A stretch of 64,000 nt of DNA from Ascarosepion bandense (GCA_037127315.1 JBBBDQ010000750.1:2236001-2300000), one strand, 5' to 3'; numbered from the stretch's first letter, positions 19,639 to 30,780 are shown. Program-made: numbers and translations. The notes: generated by a model from the sequence alone, not told the origin.

Positions 19639-19685
<47 letters not shown>
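19627..19685. repeat. (ATT)n microsatellite
   Basis: About 19 ATT units with one interruption. No LINE-Z sequence is recognisable next to it, unlike several other ATT arrays here. Confidence 0.93.
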
Positions 19686-19686
<1 letters not shown>

Positions 19687-20029
19687 CGATCAAATGTGAA
19701 ACAATATCTAACAATGACGCGTTCAAAGACAAATTTCCCTATCCCCTGAATTAATGAAGACATGAGACATAAAAGTCAACGGTTTATGTAGTCAACTTTT
19801 TATCGTTTACTCTTCAACAAATATATGTGACAACAAAACTGCAAACACCATAAAATGTCATTCAATTTTAAAAAATCAAAATTATGACGCACCCTTGAAA
19901 AGGGAGAAACAATACACTCAAACTCGTAAGGTATCAAATACAATGGGAGTTCTTGATAATCAGGTGGGTGCGGACTTCTTTAAATATGCTACAAACGGTT
20001 TGGAGTCTTTATTCAAAGGGTAGTAGAAA

Positions 20030-20150
20030 AATACAGAAAGTGAAAAGAAAGGGCTATATATACATACACAAGAAAACTGAATGCATAATAATGAGTAAAA
20101 AGAGTAGCTCAAAATGCCAAATACAAGTCAGTCAAGTGCGATACGTGATT
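20030..20150 (+). mobile_element. LINE-R RT fragment followed by a short SINE-A scrap
   Basis: The plus-strand frame gives KTECIIMSKKSSSKCQIQV, matching KTECMVISK...SPKCQLLVG at 13570-13630. At about 20126 it changes into 'cagtcaagtgcgatacgtga', the reverse complement of the SINE-A 3' tail, and stops after 25 bases. Confidence 0.6.
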
Positions 20151-20540
20151 ATTAGTCATGCACAACTATATTTGCAACTATCGGTCTTTATTTCTAATGT
20201 AGAATGTTGTCTGTTACAATATCTGGTGATATACGCATTGCAAATCAAATTCTATGAATTTTCTCTTTCAAAATAGTGAAACAGAAATCATATCCTAAGT
20301 ATGAAAATTACTGCCAAGAAAACGTACCTCTTAATTATTAATCACAACAATATTTGCATTTTTGTATTGATATAGAATGAGATTTAAAAGAATTTAAACC
20401 TTGTTGAACATTTTTTATTGATTCTAAAATGTAGATATTCTCTTAAATGTTGCAGAGAATTCCTTTTTGATTAATTGGCAAATGGCAAGTTTGAAATACC
20501 CTTCACTTAATATAAAATTACGGTCATAACAGTTTCCTAT

Positions 20541-20847
20541 CAGTCAGTTAAGTGCCATAGGTGAAACACGCTTGGGCGATCATGTCTCGAAAGAGACATG
20601 ACTGACTGGGCAGAAGATTATCCCGCAGTAGGTTGCCATTGCTTTCTGCGATAGACTGGTTACCAGGCAAGGTTATAGAACCTAATCTGCCCTATTATTT
20701 AACCCTTACCTGGAAGGAAGAGACGGATCAATACCTTCCCCAAGGGTATTTGCGCGTAAGTGAATGCAATGAATTCAACTGGAATTCGAACTCAGCTCCT
20801 CGATTTGTCGTTCCAAGCAGATATCCACTGCACCACAACGCACATCC
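20541..20847 (-). mobile_element. SINE-A copy
   Basis: Full-length minus-strand copy from 'cagtcagttaagtgccatag' to 'caccacaacgcacatcc'. B box (ggaattcgaactcagc) is nearly intact and the hairpin 'catgtctcgaaagagacatg' is perfect on the plus strand. Confidence 0.9.
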
Positions 20848-20894
20848 TATATCTATATCACAGTTTCCTATATCTTTTCTATTAATACTTTCAC

Positions 20895-21107
20895 GGTAAT
20901 TGTTCTGATGAGCTTTCCTCTTTGGTATTTCGATTTTACAAATTCAAGTGCAGTAGACTAGCTGATAAGGCACGCCATTTTACAGTTGAAATTGCTAGAT
21001 GTTACTGTAATTTCTATGCTAACAATTTCTACTCGAGAACTTCTCTCTTGTGATAATCCTTCCCAGCTTCCTACTTTTAAATCAACTTTGATCTTCAAAA
21101 ACTTAAA
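20895..21107 (-). repeat. Dispersed repeat F, copy 1 (inverted)
   Basis: Anchors 'cacggtaattgttctgatga', 'gataaggcacgccattttac' and 'ccttcccagcttcctacttt' are the reverse complement of 24592-24812. A more diverged third copy lies at 22432-22610. Unknown class, non-coding. Confidence 0.75.
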
Positions 21108-21789
21108 TCTAATATCAATCATCATCTTCTATCTTCCTAAATCCTGTTCTTTTATTGTCCACTCTACTTCTTTCACTCCCAATAAACCGTTGTACATAGT
21201 GGATTTTTATCGCCTTGCTTGTTCCGAAATTATCAAAAAGTATTTGTGATGTGCAATCTTTCGTAAATAATATTCTCTATGACATTGTGTTTGATCTTTG
21301 TCAATATATTTCTAAAATATTTGAAAGCAAAACAGAAGGGGTTGAACATAAGGGTTTCGAAATTGTTCCTTTCGATAGGGAAAAAGTTTCTAAGCAACTC
21401 GATTATAAGCAACTTGTTTCTAAGTAACTCGACTCAAATTTGGTTAAATCTTAAGCAGTTCTGCTAATATTTTTAAACAAAGAGAGTTATTAAATATGTT
21501 ATTTCATACTGTATTCAAGAATTCTGCCAGTTTAGTCAAATTGAAACGGTTTTATGTGTTGCTCCTGTTGACTAAATATATTTCTAGAAAGGAGCTACGC
21601 CATTGACCAACAATTAGCTAGTTCATCTTAAAGGCTATTAATATGATTTCTTCTTAAACGGCATCTCTCTTCAGTCTCCTTTTCATTATCATATTTGAAT
21701 TACCATTCATTCTTGCCTAAGATAGTGGAGTAGTTTCCTGTTGCCTTCTTCAATGTTCAGAATTCGGAGATTTCTTTCTCTTAAAGTGG
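21108..21789. other. No assignable feature
   Basis: Several 60-90-codon plus-strand frames (for example 20986-21249) start within repeat F or lie in AT-rich sequence and show no known motif. Confidence 0.45.
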
Positions 21790-21965
21790 TTGCCTTTCAA
21801 AGATCAAGAGCCCAGTTTACCCAATTATTTAAGCTATAGCTAGAGGGAGAAGATATTCATGTATTTCCCAAGAGCATTAGTGCAAAAGTGAACGCAACTG
21901 GGTCGGCCGGTCAGTGAGTCGAGACCGATTAGTTCGCAGATAATAGTTACGCTACCCGAATATCA
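21790..21965 (-). mobile_element. Diverged SINE-A relative with a different tRNA-like head
   Basis: On the minus strand a tRNA-like region ('gggtagcgtaactattatct', then 'atcggtctcgactcactgac' as B-box part) leads into a body that parallels SINE-A: 'gttcacttttgcactaat', 'ctcttgggaaatacatgaat' and 'ccctctagctatagctt'. The head differs from the common SINE-A head, so this is either an old copy or a subfamily with another tRNA. Confidence 0.5.
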
Positions 21966-22239
21966 TTTAATACGATAGTGAGTTATATTTTCAGCTCTTG
22001 TTATTTTATGCTGTACTAAATTGAGCCTATCAAATACCGATAGAATTCTAGAAATTGAAAAAAATGGTATAGGATGAAGTATATATCACATAACACTGGT
22101 GAAAGCGACATCTGACGGTGACAAAGACGAGTATGAATTGCCTTTGAAGTGTTCGCGAACAACCATCATTTTATTTCCAATCCTTCCGGGCCAGAAAAAC
22201 AAAAGACTTTCTGTAATTGTCAGATGTGAGACCAGTTGA

Positions 22240-22365
22240 TCGCCAAGCTGGAAGGGGAAGCAACGGATTAATACCTTTCCCAAGGGTATTTGTGCGAAAG
22301 TGAATGCAACGAATCCAGGTAGAATTTGAAGTCGGCTCTTCGAATTCTTCGATTTATTAAGGAGA
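22240..22365 (-). mobile_element. SINE-A 5' fragment
   Basis: 'acggattaatacctttccca', 'agggtatttgtgcgaaagtg' and the remains of the B-box region are present in minus orientation. The head and the 3' hairpin are missing. Confidence 0.7.
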
Positions 22366-22431
22366 GAGAACAATAAAAGAACTAGAAATGGAAAACCAAA
22401 TGATAACTATTTACATCGCATTTTAAGTTTT

Positions 22432-22610
22432 GAAAATCAAAGTTGACAGGAAAGCAACAACCCGGAAGTGGTTTACACAAACGAGAAGAGCGAGAGAAGA
22501 AACTGTTAGCGTAGAATTTACGGTTGCATATAAACATTTCAACTGTAAAATTATGAAAGTCAAGGAAATCTCTTCATAACAATTAACATGAAAATATTTA
22601 TAGAAAAGTA
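22432..22610 (+). repeat. Dispersed repeat F, copy 2 (diverged)
   Basis: 'atcaaagttgacaggaaagc', 'actgttagcgtagaattta' and 'catttcaactgtaaaatta' follow repeat F order in the same orientation as 24592-24812, with many substitutions. Confidence 0.55.
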
Positions 22611-22697
22611 AAACTGCGTTAAGACGGTGGGAAGCTGACTGAAGTTGATATGCCAGGTCAGGACCAATAACATTGCAGATTCTAATTTAGATTACAT

Positions 22698-23325
22698 GTA
22701 TCGGGTAGATATCGGCTCGGAATGAGAAATCGGAGAGCCGAGTTCGAATTCTCGTCGAATTCGTTTCATTCACTTACACACAAATACCCTTGGGAAAAGT
22801 ATGAATCCATCTCTTCTCCCTCCAGCTATGGGTTGAATAGCAGGACATATCGGGTTCTATAGTCTTGGTTTTTCAACCAGTCTTCTGCAGAAAATAATGG
22901 CAATCTACTGCGGGAAAATCTTCTGCTGAATCAGACATGTCTCGAATGAGACATGATCATTCAAACGTGTATCGCGTATGGCACGTAACTAATTGATCTA
23001 GATAAAAGGATTGAATAACGAAGCAGATCGGGTTCTAATGGCTTGCTTGGCTATCAGTCTACCACAGAAGGTAATGACAATCTACTGCGTGAAAATCTTC
23101 TGCCTAGTCAGTCATGGATCGAAAGAGACATGATCGCACAGACATGTATCACGTATGGCACTTAATTGATTGATCAGAAAAAAAGGACTGAATAGCAGAA
23201 CAAATTGGGTTCTGTAGACTTGGCTGGCAACCAGTCTACCACAGAAAGTAATGGTAACCTATTGCAGAAAAATCTTCTGCCCAGAAGACATGACCGCACA
23301 AACGTGTATCACGTAAGGCACTTAC
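22698..23325 (+). mobile_element. SINE-A copy with three tandem 3' modules
   Basis: One head and B box ('gccgagttcgaattctcg' near 22737) are followed by a first complete body and 3' module ending near 22995. Two further 3' modules follow, about 22996-23175 and 23176-23325. Each repeats 'aaaggattgaata' or similar, the 'ccagtctaccacagaa' block, 'atcttctgcc' and a 'cgtgtatcacgta' end. The hairpins differ between modules, and the third module lacks most of it. Module copies are diverged, so the multimer is old. Confidence 0.85.
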
Positions 23326-23975
23326 TAATGTTATTTTCCTTTTTCTCATATTCTTCCCTCATTCAGTAATTCTTCGTCTCTTAATAAAACCCTGCTTGGG
23401 ATGAAAGAATTTTTAAAAATTGGTATAATCCGTTTAAGATATACGATTATTACATAAATCCTTGATTATTAATACTGTTTTAGTTTCAAAGTTGCTGACA
23501 ATACTCTTTGTAATAGACCCTTTCAATGATACAGTATTTTGCTAAATACTAAATTCAAAATACAGTATTTTGCTAAATATCGTACGCTAGGAAATTGTCT
23601 GTAATGTAAAAGAAATGACAAGTAAGTATATTTGACTTTTGTTGTTGTTAATAAAAGCCCACTTCATGTTTCAAAAGTTGTTTATTATTCGAAGATCTAC
23701 TTCAGTGTTGGCTTACAAAAACCTGATGACTCACGTTTGTCGTCTTAAAATTTGGGTGTGGTCTCTGGTCGACGGAATTTCGTAATGAACTTCGAACCTT
23801 GATATTAGAGAGTTTATGTTATGGAATGTCAAGGATAAATTCCCAATACTTTCTACTATATTTACCCTCTCTGTCCCCCACCCCTCTCTTTCTCTCTGTC
23901 TGACTCTCCTCATTTTTTATACCTCGTTCTCACTTTCCCTCTACTTTTTCAGGTGTTTCAAGACATTTTCTATTG
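23326..23975. other. No assignable feature
   Basis: Contains a short direct repeat of 'tacagtattttgctaaata' (about 23530 and 23561) and a pyrimidine-rich stretch at 23860-23950. No gene. Confidence 0.45.
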
Positions 23976-23988
23976 CGCTCATTATGTT

Positions 23989-24286
23989 CAGTCAGTCAAG
24001 TGCCATGCGCGATACACGCTTGGGCGATCATGTCTCGAAAGAGACATGACTGACTGGGCAGAAGATTATCCCGCAGTAGGTTGCCATTGCTTTCTGCGGT
24101 AGACTGGCTGCCGACCAAGGCTATAGAACCCAATCTGTCCTGCTATTTAACCCATAACTGGAAGGAAGTGACGGATTAATAGCTTTCCCAAGGGTATTTG
24201 CGCGTAAGTGCATGCAAGGAATTCAACTGGAATTCGAACTCGGTTCCTCGATTTCTCGTTCCGAGCCGATATCCATTGCACCACAA
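23989..24286 (-). mobile_element. SINE-A copy with a perfect target duplication
   Basis: Full-length minus-strand copy. The 13-bp sequence cgctcattatgtt occurs at 23976-23988 and 24287-24299, directly flanking tail and head. The first three bases overlap the expected SINE end, so the duplication is 10-13 bp. Hairpin and B box are intact. Clean duplications and a well-preserved body mark it as one of the younger insertions. Confidence 0.93.
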
Positions 24287-24442
24287 CGCTCATTATGTTA
24301 CTGAAGTTAAATAAGCAAAAAACGGCCAGTTAAGCTGACGATTTATTTAACGCTTGCAGTTTTGTTAGACATGATTTAAATGCAACCCAGATATTCAATC
24401 TTGCGATTATGTATGTATTTACTTATTCTGCGTATTTCTTAA

Positions 24443-24448
<6 letters not shown>

Positions 24449-24498
<50 letters not shown>
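24449..24498. repeat. (GT)n microsatellite
   Basis: About 25 uninterrupted GT units. Confidence 0.94.
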
Positions 24499-24591
24499 AT
24501 GTGTCTGCGTATGTAGAAGTAATGTTTAAAAGTTTTCACCTATCAATCGATATCTTATTTTTAAATCGTAAGTAATATATTTATTTACATT

Positions 24592-24812
24592 TTTGATGAT
24601 CAAAGTTGACTTAAAAGTAGGAAGCTGGGAAGGATTATCACAAGAGAGAAGTCCTCGAGTAGAAATTGTTAGCATAGAAATGACAGTAACATCTAGCAAT
24701 TTCAACTGTAAAATGGCGTGCCTTATCCGCTAGTCTAATACTGCACTTGAATTTGTAAAATCGAGATATCAAAGATGAAAGCTCACCAGAACAATTACCG
24801 TGAAAGCATTTA
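24592..24812 (+). repeat. Dispersed repeat F, copy 3
   Basis: Reverse complement of 20895-21107 with high similarity throughout (for example 'taggaagctgggaaggatta', 'aaaatggcgtgccttatc'). Directly joined at its right end to dispersed repeat G. Confidence 0.78.
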
Positions 24813-24814
24813 AA

Positions 24815-24938
24815 TAATGTACGGTCCCACTATGTATCTTATCCAGACAAAATTTAGAAGTTTCATTCCATGATATCAGGATACTATGTTGCCTTTCGCG
24901 ACCCAAATCTTCAGTTTCATAGTTACCTAATTCTCATT
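24815..24938 (+). repeat. Dispersed repeat G, copy 2
   Basis: Matches 10259-10386, with an extra 'tatgttgcctt' near 24893. Joined to repeat F here but not at 10.2 kb, so F and G are separate units. Confidence 0.75.
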
Positions 24939-26627
24939 TTTACACTATTTATGTTCGGATCATTTTTTTTTATCTCTATTGCCATATTCATAATGTTTCG
25001 GCCGTTGTACGCTCCAGCCTTCTTCGGGTAATATTTGTTTGAATTTCGAACCAAATCCAGAATTGTCAATTTACATATTAGCGTTTCTGAAAGTTGGTTC
25101 GATTAACTTTTTTAGACGATCTTCTCACGTTTATGTCTTGAAATGGGCTGTCATATAAGTCTTCGCATTTCTTGGTCGCTCAGTAAAGTCACTGAGAGTC
25201 AGATCTATTTCCTCCAACCAACAATGTCAATTGTGCAAATAGTTACATCTCATCTCTGAAATATAGAATGAAATATATTAATTTTATTTACTCGGCAAAC
25301 CAATGATAAAAATGAACTAAATTAGTCAAAATATTTCAGTAGTAAATGAATTAACATTTTTGTTCCAAAAGGCCATTCCCAGAAGAAATCCTACTCCAAG
25401 ATAGAATTTATTTCTGTTCTTTTAGGCGTCCTACAAAGTGAAAATGACAAAAGAAGCAAAGCAGTTATTGTTCCTGCCTCGTGTACGCGAGTGTCTCCCT
25501 GTTTAAATTCGGCCTGATACATAAATGAAGTTTATATAATTATTTATTTGAAATTTCACTCTAAGGCTAGAATTTTAAAAGTGAGCAGTACCATTCTTTG
25601 CGGGCAGGGAAAGGATCTAGAGTGTAATGAAGACCCTTTAAAATAAACAGACTATGACTGATCGAAAGTAAATTTTGGGGAGAATTGCAAACAGGTAAAC
25701 GGGTGCAAAATACAGTATTTTTTTAATATAATTTTACATAAACTGTCTAAACTGGTTGAATTCAGTTGTTTTCAACCGAAAACAACTCGATTTTTACTAG
25801 TTGTTAGGTGTTTTTGTAACTTCGCAAACACCAATATTTTAAACAAGAATCTAGTTTGCAAGAATTAGAAACAAATGACAAGACCAAATGCTTCGAAAAG
25901 TTGGAATTTGGCTCCAGAAATAAATATTTGTGTATTGGCAGCTGTATGTTGCATGCTCAAGAGTAAGAAATCATAAGAATTTATTTTTCGTTGTTAAAAA
26001 GGAAAAATGAAATTTTCTTAAAAAATACTGTTTACCATGATGGTCTGTAAAATTAAATTGAATTAAAGAAATTATTAAACTGCGAAGTAAGGTTTCTTTA
26101 AGTATTTTTCCAAACAAATTAATTTATTCAAATTTCATCGACTGGTTTGCAAAATTTAATGAAAGGTAGTTTTTGTAAATCTCTACAAAAAATGTTAGCG
26201 ATAACTTCAACAATACTAAATACTGTAAGGATTTCAAACTGCGTCAGTGTGCTGCAAAAAACAAATAGCATTTTAAATAATAGCAGCTTTTGAGAAAGGT
26301 GTACTATTTTTAGGACAACAGATATTTGAAAAAATTCTAGCTTTAAAAAAATAAGTGCTTGTTGAAGGGGATAAAATACCATTAAAACCGAATAAATTTC
26401 TTTTCAATTTTTAATAAAATCATTACAGAATTTAATTCATTTTATTTTAGAAACATACATGTTTTAGAAAGAATAAAATTAACATTCGAATGATAGACAA
26501 ATGAAACGGTTTTATTTTGTCATCCACTGTTAGAAATCTGAACGTCTGTATCATGTAGACGCAATCTGGACATGACGCGCTCAATACACCAGACGACAGC
26601 CAGCGATGATAAAAGACGTCCACAGAG

Positions 26628-26632
<5 letters not shown>
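24939..26632. other. No assignable gene
   Basis: AT-rich, low in obvious repeats. A 'gtttcggccgttgtacgctc' motif near 24990 resembles sequence at 13305-13330 in reverse complement ('acaacgaccgaaacatc'). An 84-codon minus-strand frame at 26128-26382 has no recognisable domain. This is the longest stretch here without an identifiable element. Confidence 0.5.

Positions 26633-26685
<53 letters not shown>
26633..26685. repeat. (AT)n microsatellite
   Basis: An uninterrupted AT run of about 53 bp. Confidence 0.94.
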
Positions 26686-26689
<4 letters not shown>

Positions 26690-27489
26690 GGAGGTTTATA
26701 GAAGTAATGATATAGCCACGGATGTTTTTCTAGTGTCATCATATTTTGTGACATTGAAATGCTCATTGATGTTTGCATTGTAAAATTATTTTGAACATTT
26801 ATAATACCTAATACCAAAACAGAAGTGCCTTTATATCGATGTGGAAGGGTGGTTGCTAGGAACATGACCTGGAAGGGTGGTTATTAGAAAACATTTGGGA
26901 ACCACTGCACTAAGGATCTGATGATTCAGACTTTGGTGGCTTTGAAAGCATTCAAACTGATTATTCATTTATTTTTTTATATATTTTCAAAATAGTTTTA
27001 TTCTTGAAAACTTGTGTTTCGTCTACCTCTTTTTTGCTTACATTTTACTCTTTTGAAATATATTTTGCAAAGCAGTTTTAGTTTAATAAAAGTTGTGAAC
27101 ATGAGTGCTTTTGCTGATTGGGTCAATCGCGGATAAATTTCAGCGCAGTTGGCAATTCGCTGATGGCAAGATCCTCCTCGAAGCTATTCGGACCTAAAAC
27201 TCACGTGAGTTTCAGGTCCGAAACAAGACAAGCAAACTTGATACAGAAAGCGAAATAGCTTAACCTCACCTTCACACTTAAGTATTTCTTGGTATCCGTG
27301 TAAAATTGTAATATCTACATGGTATAAATATTCATTTTAGAAAATAGTCTTAGCTAAATTTATATGAATATTTTATTTTCTTAATTTCTTCAAACGAAAA
27401 TAATCTTCATAATTCTTATAATTACTGGTACATTTTAAATAAGACTTAATGTTAACTTATAAAGAAAATCCATCAATTTCTTCATATAT
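26686..27489. other. Unassigned sequence with a short palindrome
   Basis: Includes 'gggaaccactg' near 26901, which resembles a reversed hAT-type end, without a partner. A 34-bp near-perfect palindrome lies at 27188-27221 (tcggacct...aggtccga around a central cacgtg). No gene is recognised. Confidence 0.4.
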
Positions 27490-27701
27490 ATATATCTAAT
27501 ATTGCCTGATGACGAGGTAAAAATCTCGAAACATAAAAATTTCCGTGTCGCAATGTAAACTATATTAATTTTAAATTTAAAAAAAAACGAATTTAATTAT
27601 ATTATGCCATACAATATTTGTTTTATTGAGCACTTTTATAATAAAAAAAAAAGGCCGGAGAACGTGGAATTATATAACTGTTGGTTTTCTTCACCTAGAT
27701 T

Positions 27702-27785
<84 letters not shown>
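27490..27785. repeat. CTCG repeat with joined second block and (AT)n(GA)n array
   Basis: The reversed CTCG block at 27490-27565 is followed by the second block at 27615-27705, then an AT run (27704-27746) and a GA run (27747-27785). Same components as 60-135 plus 690-815, in compact form. Confidence 0.65.
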
Positions 27786-27787
<2 letters not shown>

Positions 27788-28178
27788 AGAAGAAAACTCA
27801 ACACATAACTAAACTGGTAAAATAAATTATGGAATTATAACCGTTTAAATATGTGTTCAGTTTTCTTCTTGTTATATCATATTACTCTGGATAATATACA
27901 TTAAGATCTCCATTTTTATCTATTTAATGTTTTATATCAATTAGATTTTTGTTTTTTTGTTTGTTTTTTTTTATTATCAGTTTCTACGGATTTGTCATTA
28001 TTTTTAATATGTACATATATGGCAAAGTGGAAAAAGTTTTCGACCTATGGGACGCGTTTCGTTTCTTTAGTTCTCCAACAAACGCGTTTTCGTCCGATGG
28101 AGATCTAAGGGACGAAATACGTTACATGAATATTTTTTCCACTTTAGCGTACATTTTTCCTTTTCTTGATGCATAAAG

Positions 28179-28181
<3 letters not shown>
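27786..28181. other. No assignable feature
   Basis: T-rich sequence; a 75-codon plus-strand frame at 27949-28176 shows no domain. Confidence 0.4.

Positions 28182-28238
<57 letters not shown>
28182..28238. repeat. (AT)n microsatellite
   Basis: About 57 bp of AT repeats. Further short GA (28362-28385) and AT (28460-28495) runs follow. Confidence 0.93.
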
Positions 28239-28242
<4 letters not shown>

Positions 28243-28355
28243 TACACATTCAAATTTTCTTAAATTTGATGGTCATTTCGACCGGCAAACACCCATCAAA
28301 CAAAACATTATGGAACATTATGGAAAATAAATTTATTTATTTTTTTTTTTTTTGC

Positions 28356-28387
<32 letters not shown>

Positions 28388-28456
28388 ATGGTTGGATCAG
28401 TGTTAAAAATTAATATTAATATGATCTTTCTCGAAGCCGTTTTTATATATTTATGA

Positions 28457-28496
<40 letters not shown>

Positions 28497-28497
<1 letters not shown>

Positions 28498-29010
28498 GGG
28501 AGCAGGCAATCCCTCTATTTTAGAAGTTTCATTAAAAACAACTGAAAAGTTAAGTTAAGTTTTTATAATTTTATAATCTTATAATTTTCTTCTATTCTGG
28601 ACGTAAATTATGTAGTCAGTCAGTTAAGTGCCATACGTGATACACGCTTGGGCGATCATATCTCGAAAGAGACATGACTGACTGGGCAGAAGATTATCCC
28701 ACAGTAGGTTGCCATTACTTTCTGCGGTAGACTGGTTGCCGACCAAGGCTATAGAAACCAATCTGTCCTGCTATTTAACCCATAACTGGAAGGAAGTGAC
28801 GGATTAATACCTTTCCCAAGGGTATTTGCGCGTAAGTGAATGTAAGGAATTCAACTGGAATTCGAACTCGGCTCTCCGATTTCTCGTTCCGAGCCGATAT
28901 CCACTGCGCCACAACGCACATCCGAAATTATGTAGAAATAGCCCAAATGTTTTGCATCTCCGAGAGTTTTCGGCTATACTTTTAGCCTTTACCAAAGATG
29001 ATTTTATATT
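28497..29010 (+). repeat. Dispersed repeat L, copy 2, split by SINE-A
   Basis: The left part ('ggcaatccctctattttaga', 'gtttcattaaaaacaactga') and the right part ('ttttcggctatacttttagc') correspond to 12690-12900. They are separated by the SINE-A at 28616-28924. The 3' part 'gcccaaatg' onward is also similar to the region near 12820. Confidence 0.65.
28616..28924 (-). mobile_element. SINE-A copy inside repeat L, with target duplication
   Basis: Full-length minus-strand copy. The 11-bp aaattatgtag occurs at 28605-28615 and 28925-28935, a perfect target duplication. The hairpin has one mismatch ('catatctcgaaagagacatg'). Insertion into repeat L dates it after that repeat. Confidence 0.93.
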
Positions 29011-29201
29011 TACTTTTAATTGAATCTATAGATTGTTTTACGTATGTATCTAGAGTTCCAGAAATGTTTTATTTTCCAAACATAGTCAGCACATTGTTGC
29101 CGTGTTCTTTATTGACATTATTGAGTGTCGGCTTTTTCTTTTTGATTAATAATGATTTCTTTATTTTTTAATAGAAAACATTCTATGATTCTTGTACATA
29201 C

Positions 29202-29228
29202 ATACATACATACATACATACATACATA
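29202..29228. repeat. (CATA)n microsatellite
   Basis: Six to seven CATA units. Confidence 0.9.
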
Positions 29229-29279
29229 AAACATCCATAGATTCAGTTAAAATTCACAACTCTGTCATAATTATTTCGG

Positions 29280-29925
29280 CGAGACAAGCTTGCTAAACAT
29301 TACACTACATAGAAGTACTCAATATGACTTTTTAAGCGTAGCTTACATGTGGCACAAGGCCGAATATATGTTGCACCCAATGAGGATTGAACTCACTACT
29401 GGATGTGCGTTGTGGTGCAGTGGACATCGACTCGAAACGCGACATCGGGGTGCCGAGTTCGAATTCCAGTTGGAGTCCATGCATTCACTTACGCGCAAAT
29501 ACCATTGGTAAATGTATTAATCCGTCTGTTCCCTCCAGTTATGGGTTAGATAATAGAACAGATTGAGTTTTATAGCCTTGGCTGGTAACCAGTCTACCGC
29601 AGAAAGCAATGGCAACCTATTGCGGGAAAATCTTCTGCCCAGTCAGTCATGTCACTTTCGAGACATGATCGCCCAAGCGTGTATCACGTATGGCACTTAA
29701 CTGACTGACTCAGTCGTTACTGTTTTAGAGGGACAAGCTTGCTAACCATTACACTACGTCGAAGCACTGAATATGACTTTCTAAGCGTAGCTAACATGTG
29801 GCACAAGGCCAAAAATATGGGGCAACCAGTGAGAATTGAACTCACTACTCAGTCGTAATTGTTTTTTTGCGAGACAAGCTTGCTAACCATTACACCACGT
29901 CAATGTGGCCAATACATGACTTGTT
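29280..29925 (-). repeat. Tandem array of a tRNA-like unit, about 140 bp
   Basis: On the minus strand each unit has an A-box-like 'tggtgtaatggttagcaagc', a B-box-like 'gtgagttcaattctcact', and a trailer with 'ggccttgtgccacatg' and 'tagctacgctta'. Units begin near 29925 and 29785, plus a third split by the SINE-A at 29403-29711. The tRNA-like part resembles a Glu/Asp-type gene but lacks a foldable acceptor stem that I could confirm. A further relative is on the plus strand at 31525-31655. Confidence 0.72.
29403..29711 (+). mobile_element. SINE-A copy in the tRNA-like array
   Basis: Plus-strand copy with head 'gatgtgcgttgtggtgcagt', B box 'gccgagttcgaattcc' and tail 'taactgactgact'. The empty site can be reconstructed from the neighbouring unit: 'actcactact' and 'cagtcgt' are contiguous at 29849-29865 but lie on either side of the SINE here. 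Confidence 0.92.
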
Positions 29926-30780
29926 ACGATTAATAAACATGTTCAAAATATTGTTACGATTAATGTAACAGGTTCAAAATATTCATGTTTAATACAATGC
30001 TGAAAGGAATACAAAATAAAAATAACTCTCTTTTCTTCACTGTTTTCAAATTCGTGAGCCTGTTCGAAAATTTATTTTGACCAATAGAAAAAATGTTTGG
30101 CTCCGTGCTGAAAAAAAAGACCAAAGCATAGTTTAACGAGCCTAAGTGAAAATTTAGTGAAAAGGGGGCGGCTTACAAACTGAGAAAAAGTAACGAGCCG
30201 GTGTTAAATCGCTTTTTGATATAAATAGGTAGAGAAAGTTGAATCAATTAGCGAGGAGAGACAATTCTTCAAAACTACGATCAATACATCCCCACATGAA
30301 AAAGCCAGCTGGTTATGTCTCGTGATCATGATGGCCACTCTGTTGCTCCATGTCGTCCTTATCAGCCTCAGCTCGAAATTAAGATTTAACCTTTCTCGAA
30401 CGCGTAAGCCAGAGTTAAATCTAAAACTACTGCAATTTATTTTTGTTCAATAAAAGTTAATAATAAAAAACGGGCGTTATTTTTGCTTCACTCTGTATAT
30501 GTACAGATGGAATCTTCGATATCCTAAAAAGTTACCAAAAGATTGAAATTCTCAAACTAAATCTATTTTTTTTTTTTTTTTTGTTTAGGTTTATATTTTT
30601 ACTTAAGGTTAACGGATCTCATTTCTGTTTTTTAATTATAATTTTTTGCTGTTGTGGACTTCCAAATTTAAAACCTCTCTCCAAATTTGATATTCTGTTT
30701 GCGAAAGGAAAGAGGAGAAAAATGCTTTGAACAAAGTGCATACAAGCAAAATAACAGGCAAAAGGAAATTGTTTCAATTA
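29926..30780. other. No assignable feature
   Basis: Ordinary AT-rich sequence with a T-run at 30565. Nothing recognised on either strand. Confidence 0.45.

Noticed and set aside
25370..26580. Possible exon or gene in the repeat-poor stretch
   Set aside because: Longest frame is 84 codons (26128-26382 minus), hydrophobic and AT-driven. No splice-flanked conserved peptide seen.
26880..26912. hAT-type end 'gggaaccactg'
   Set aside because: No opposite end or target duplication found within a plausible distance.
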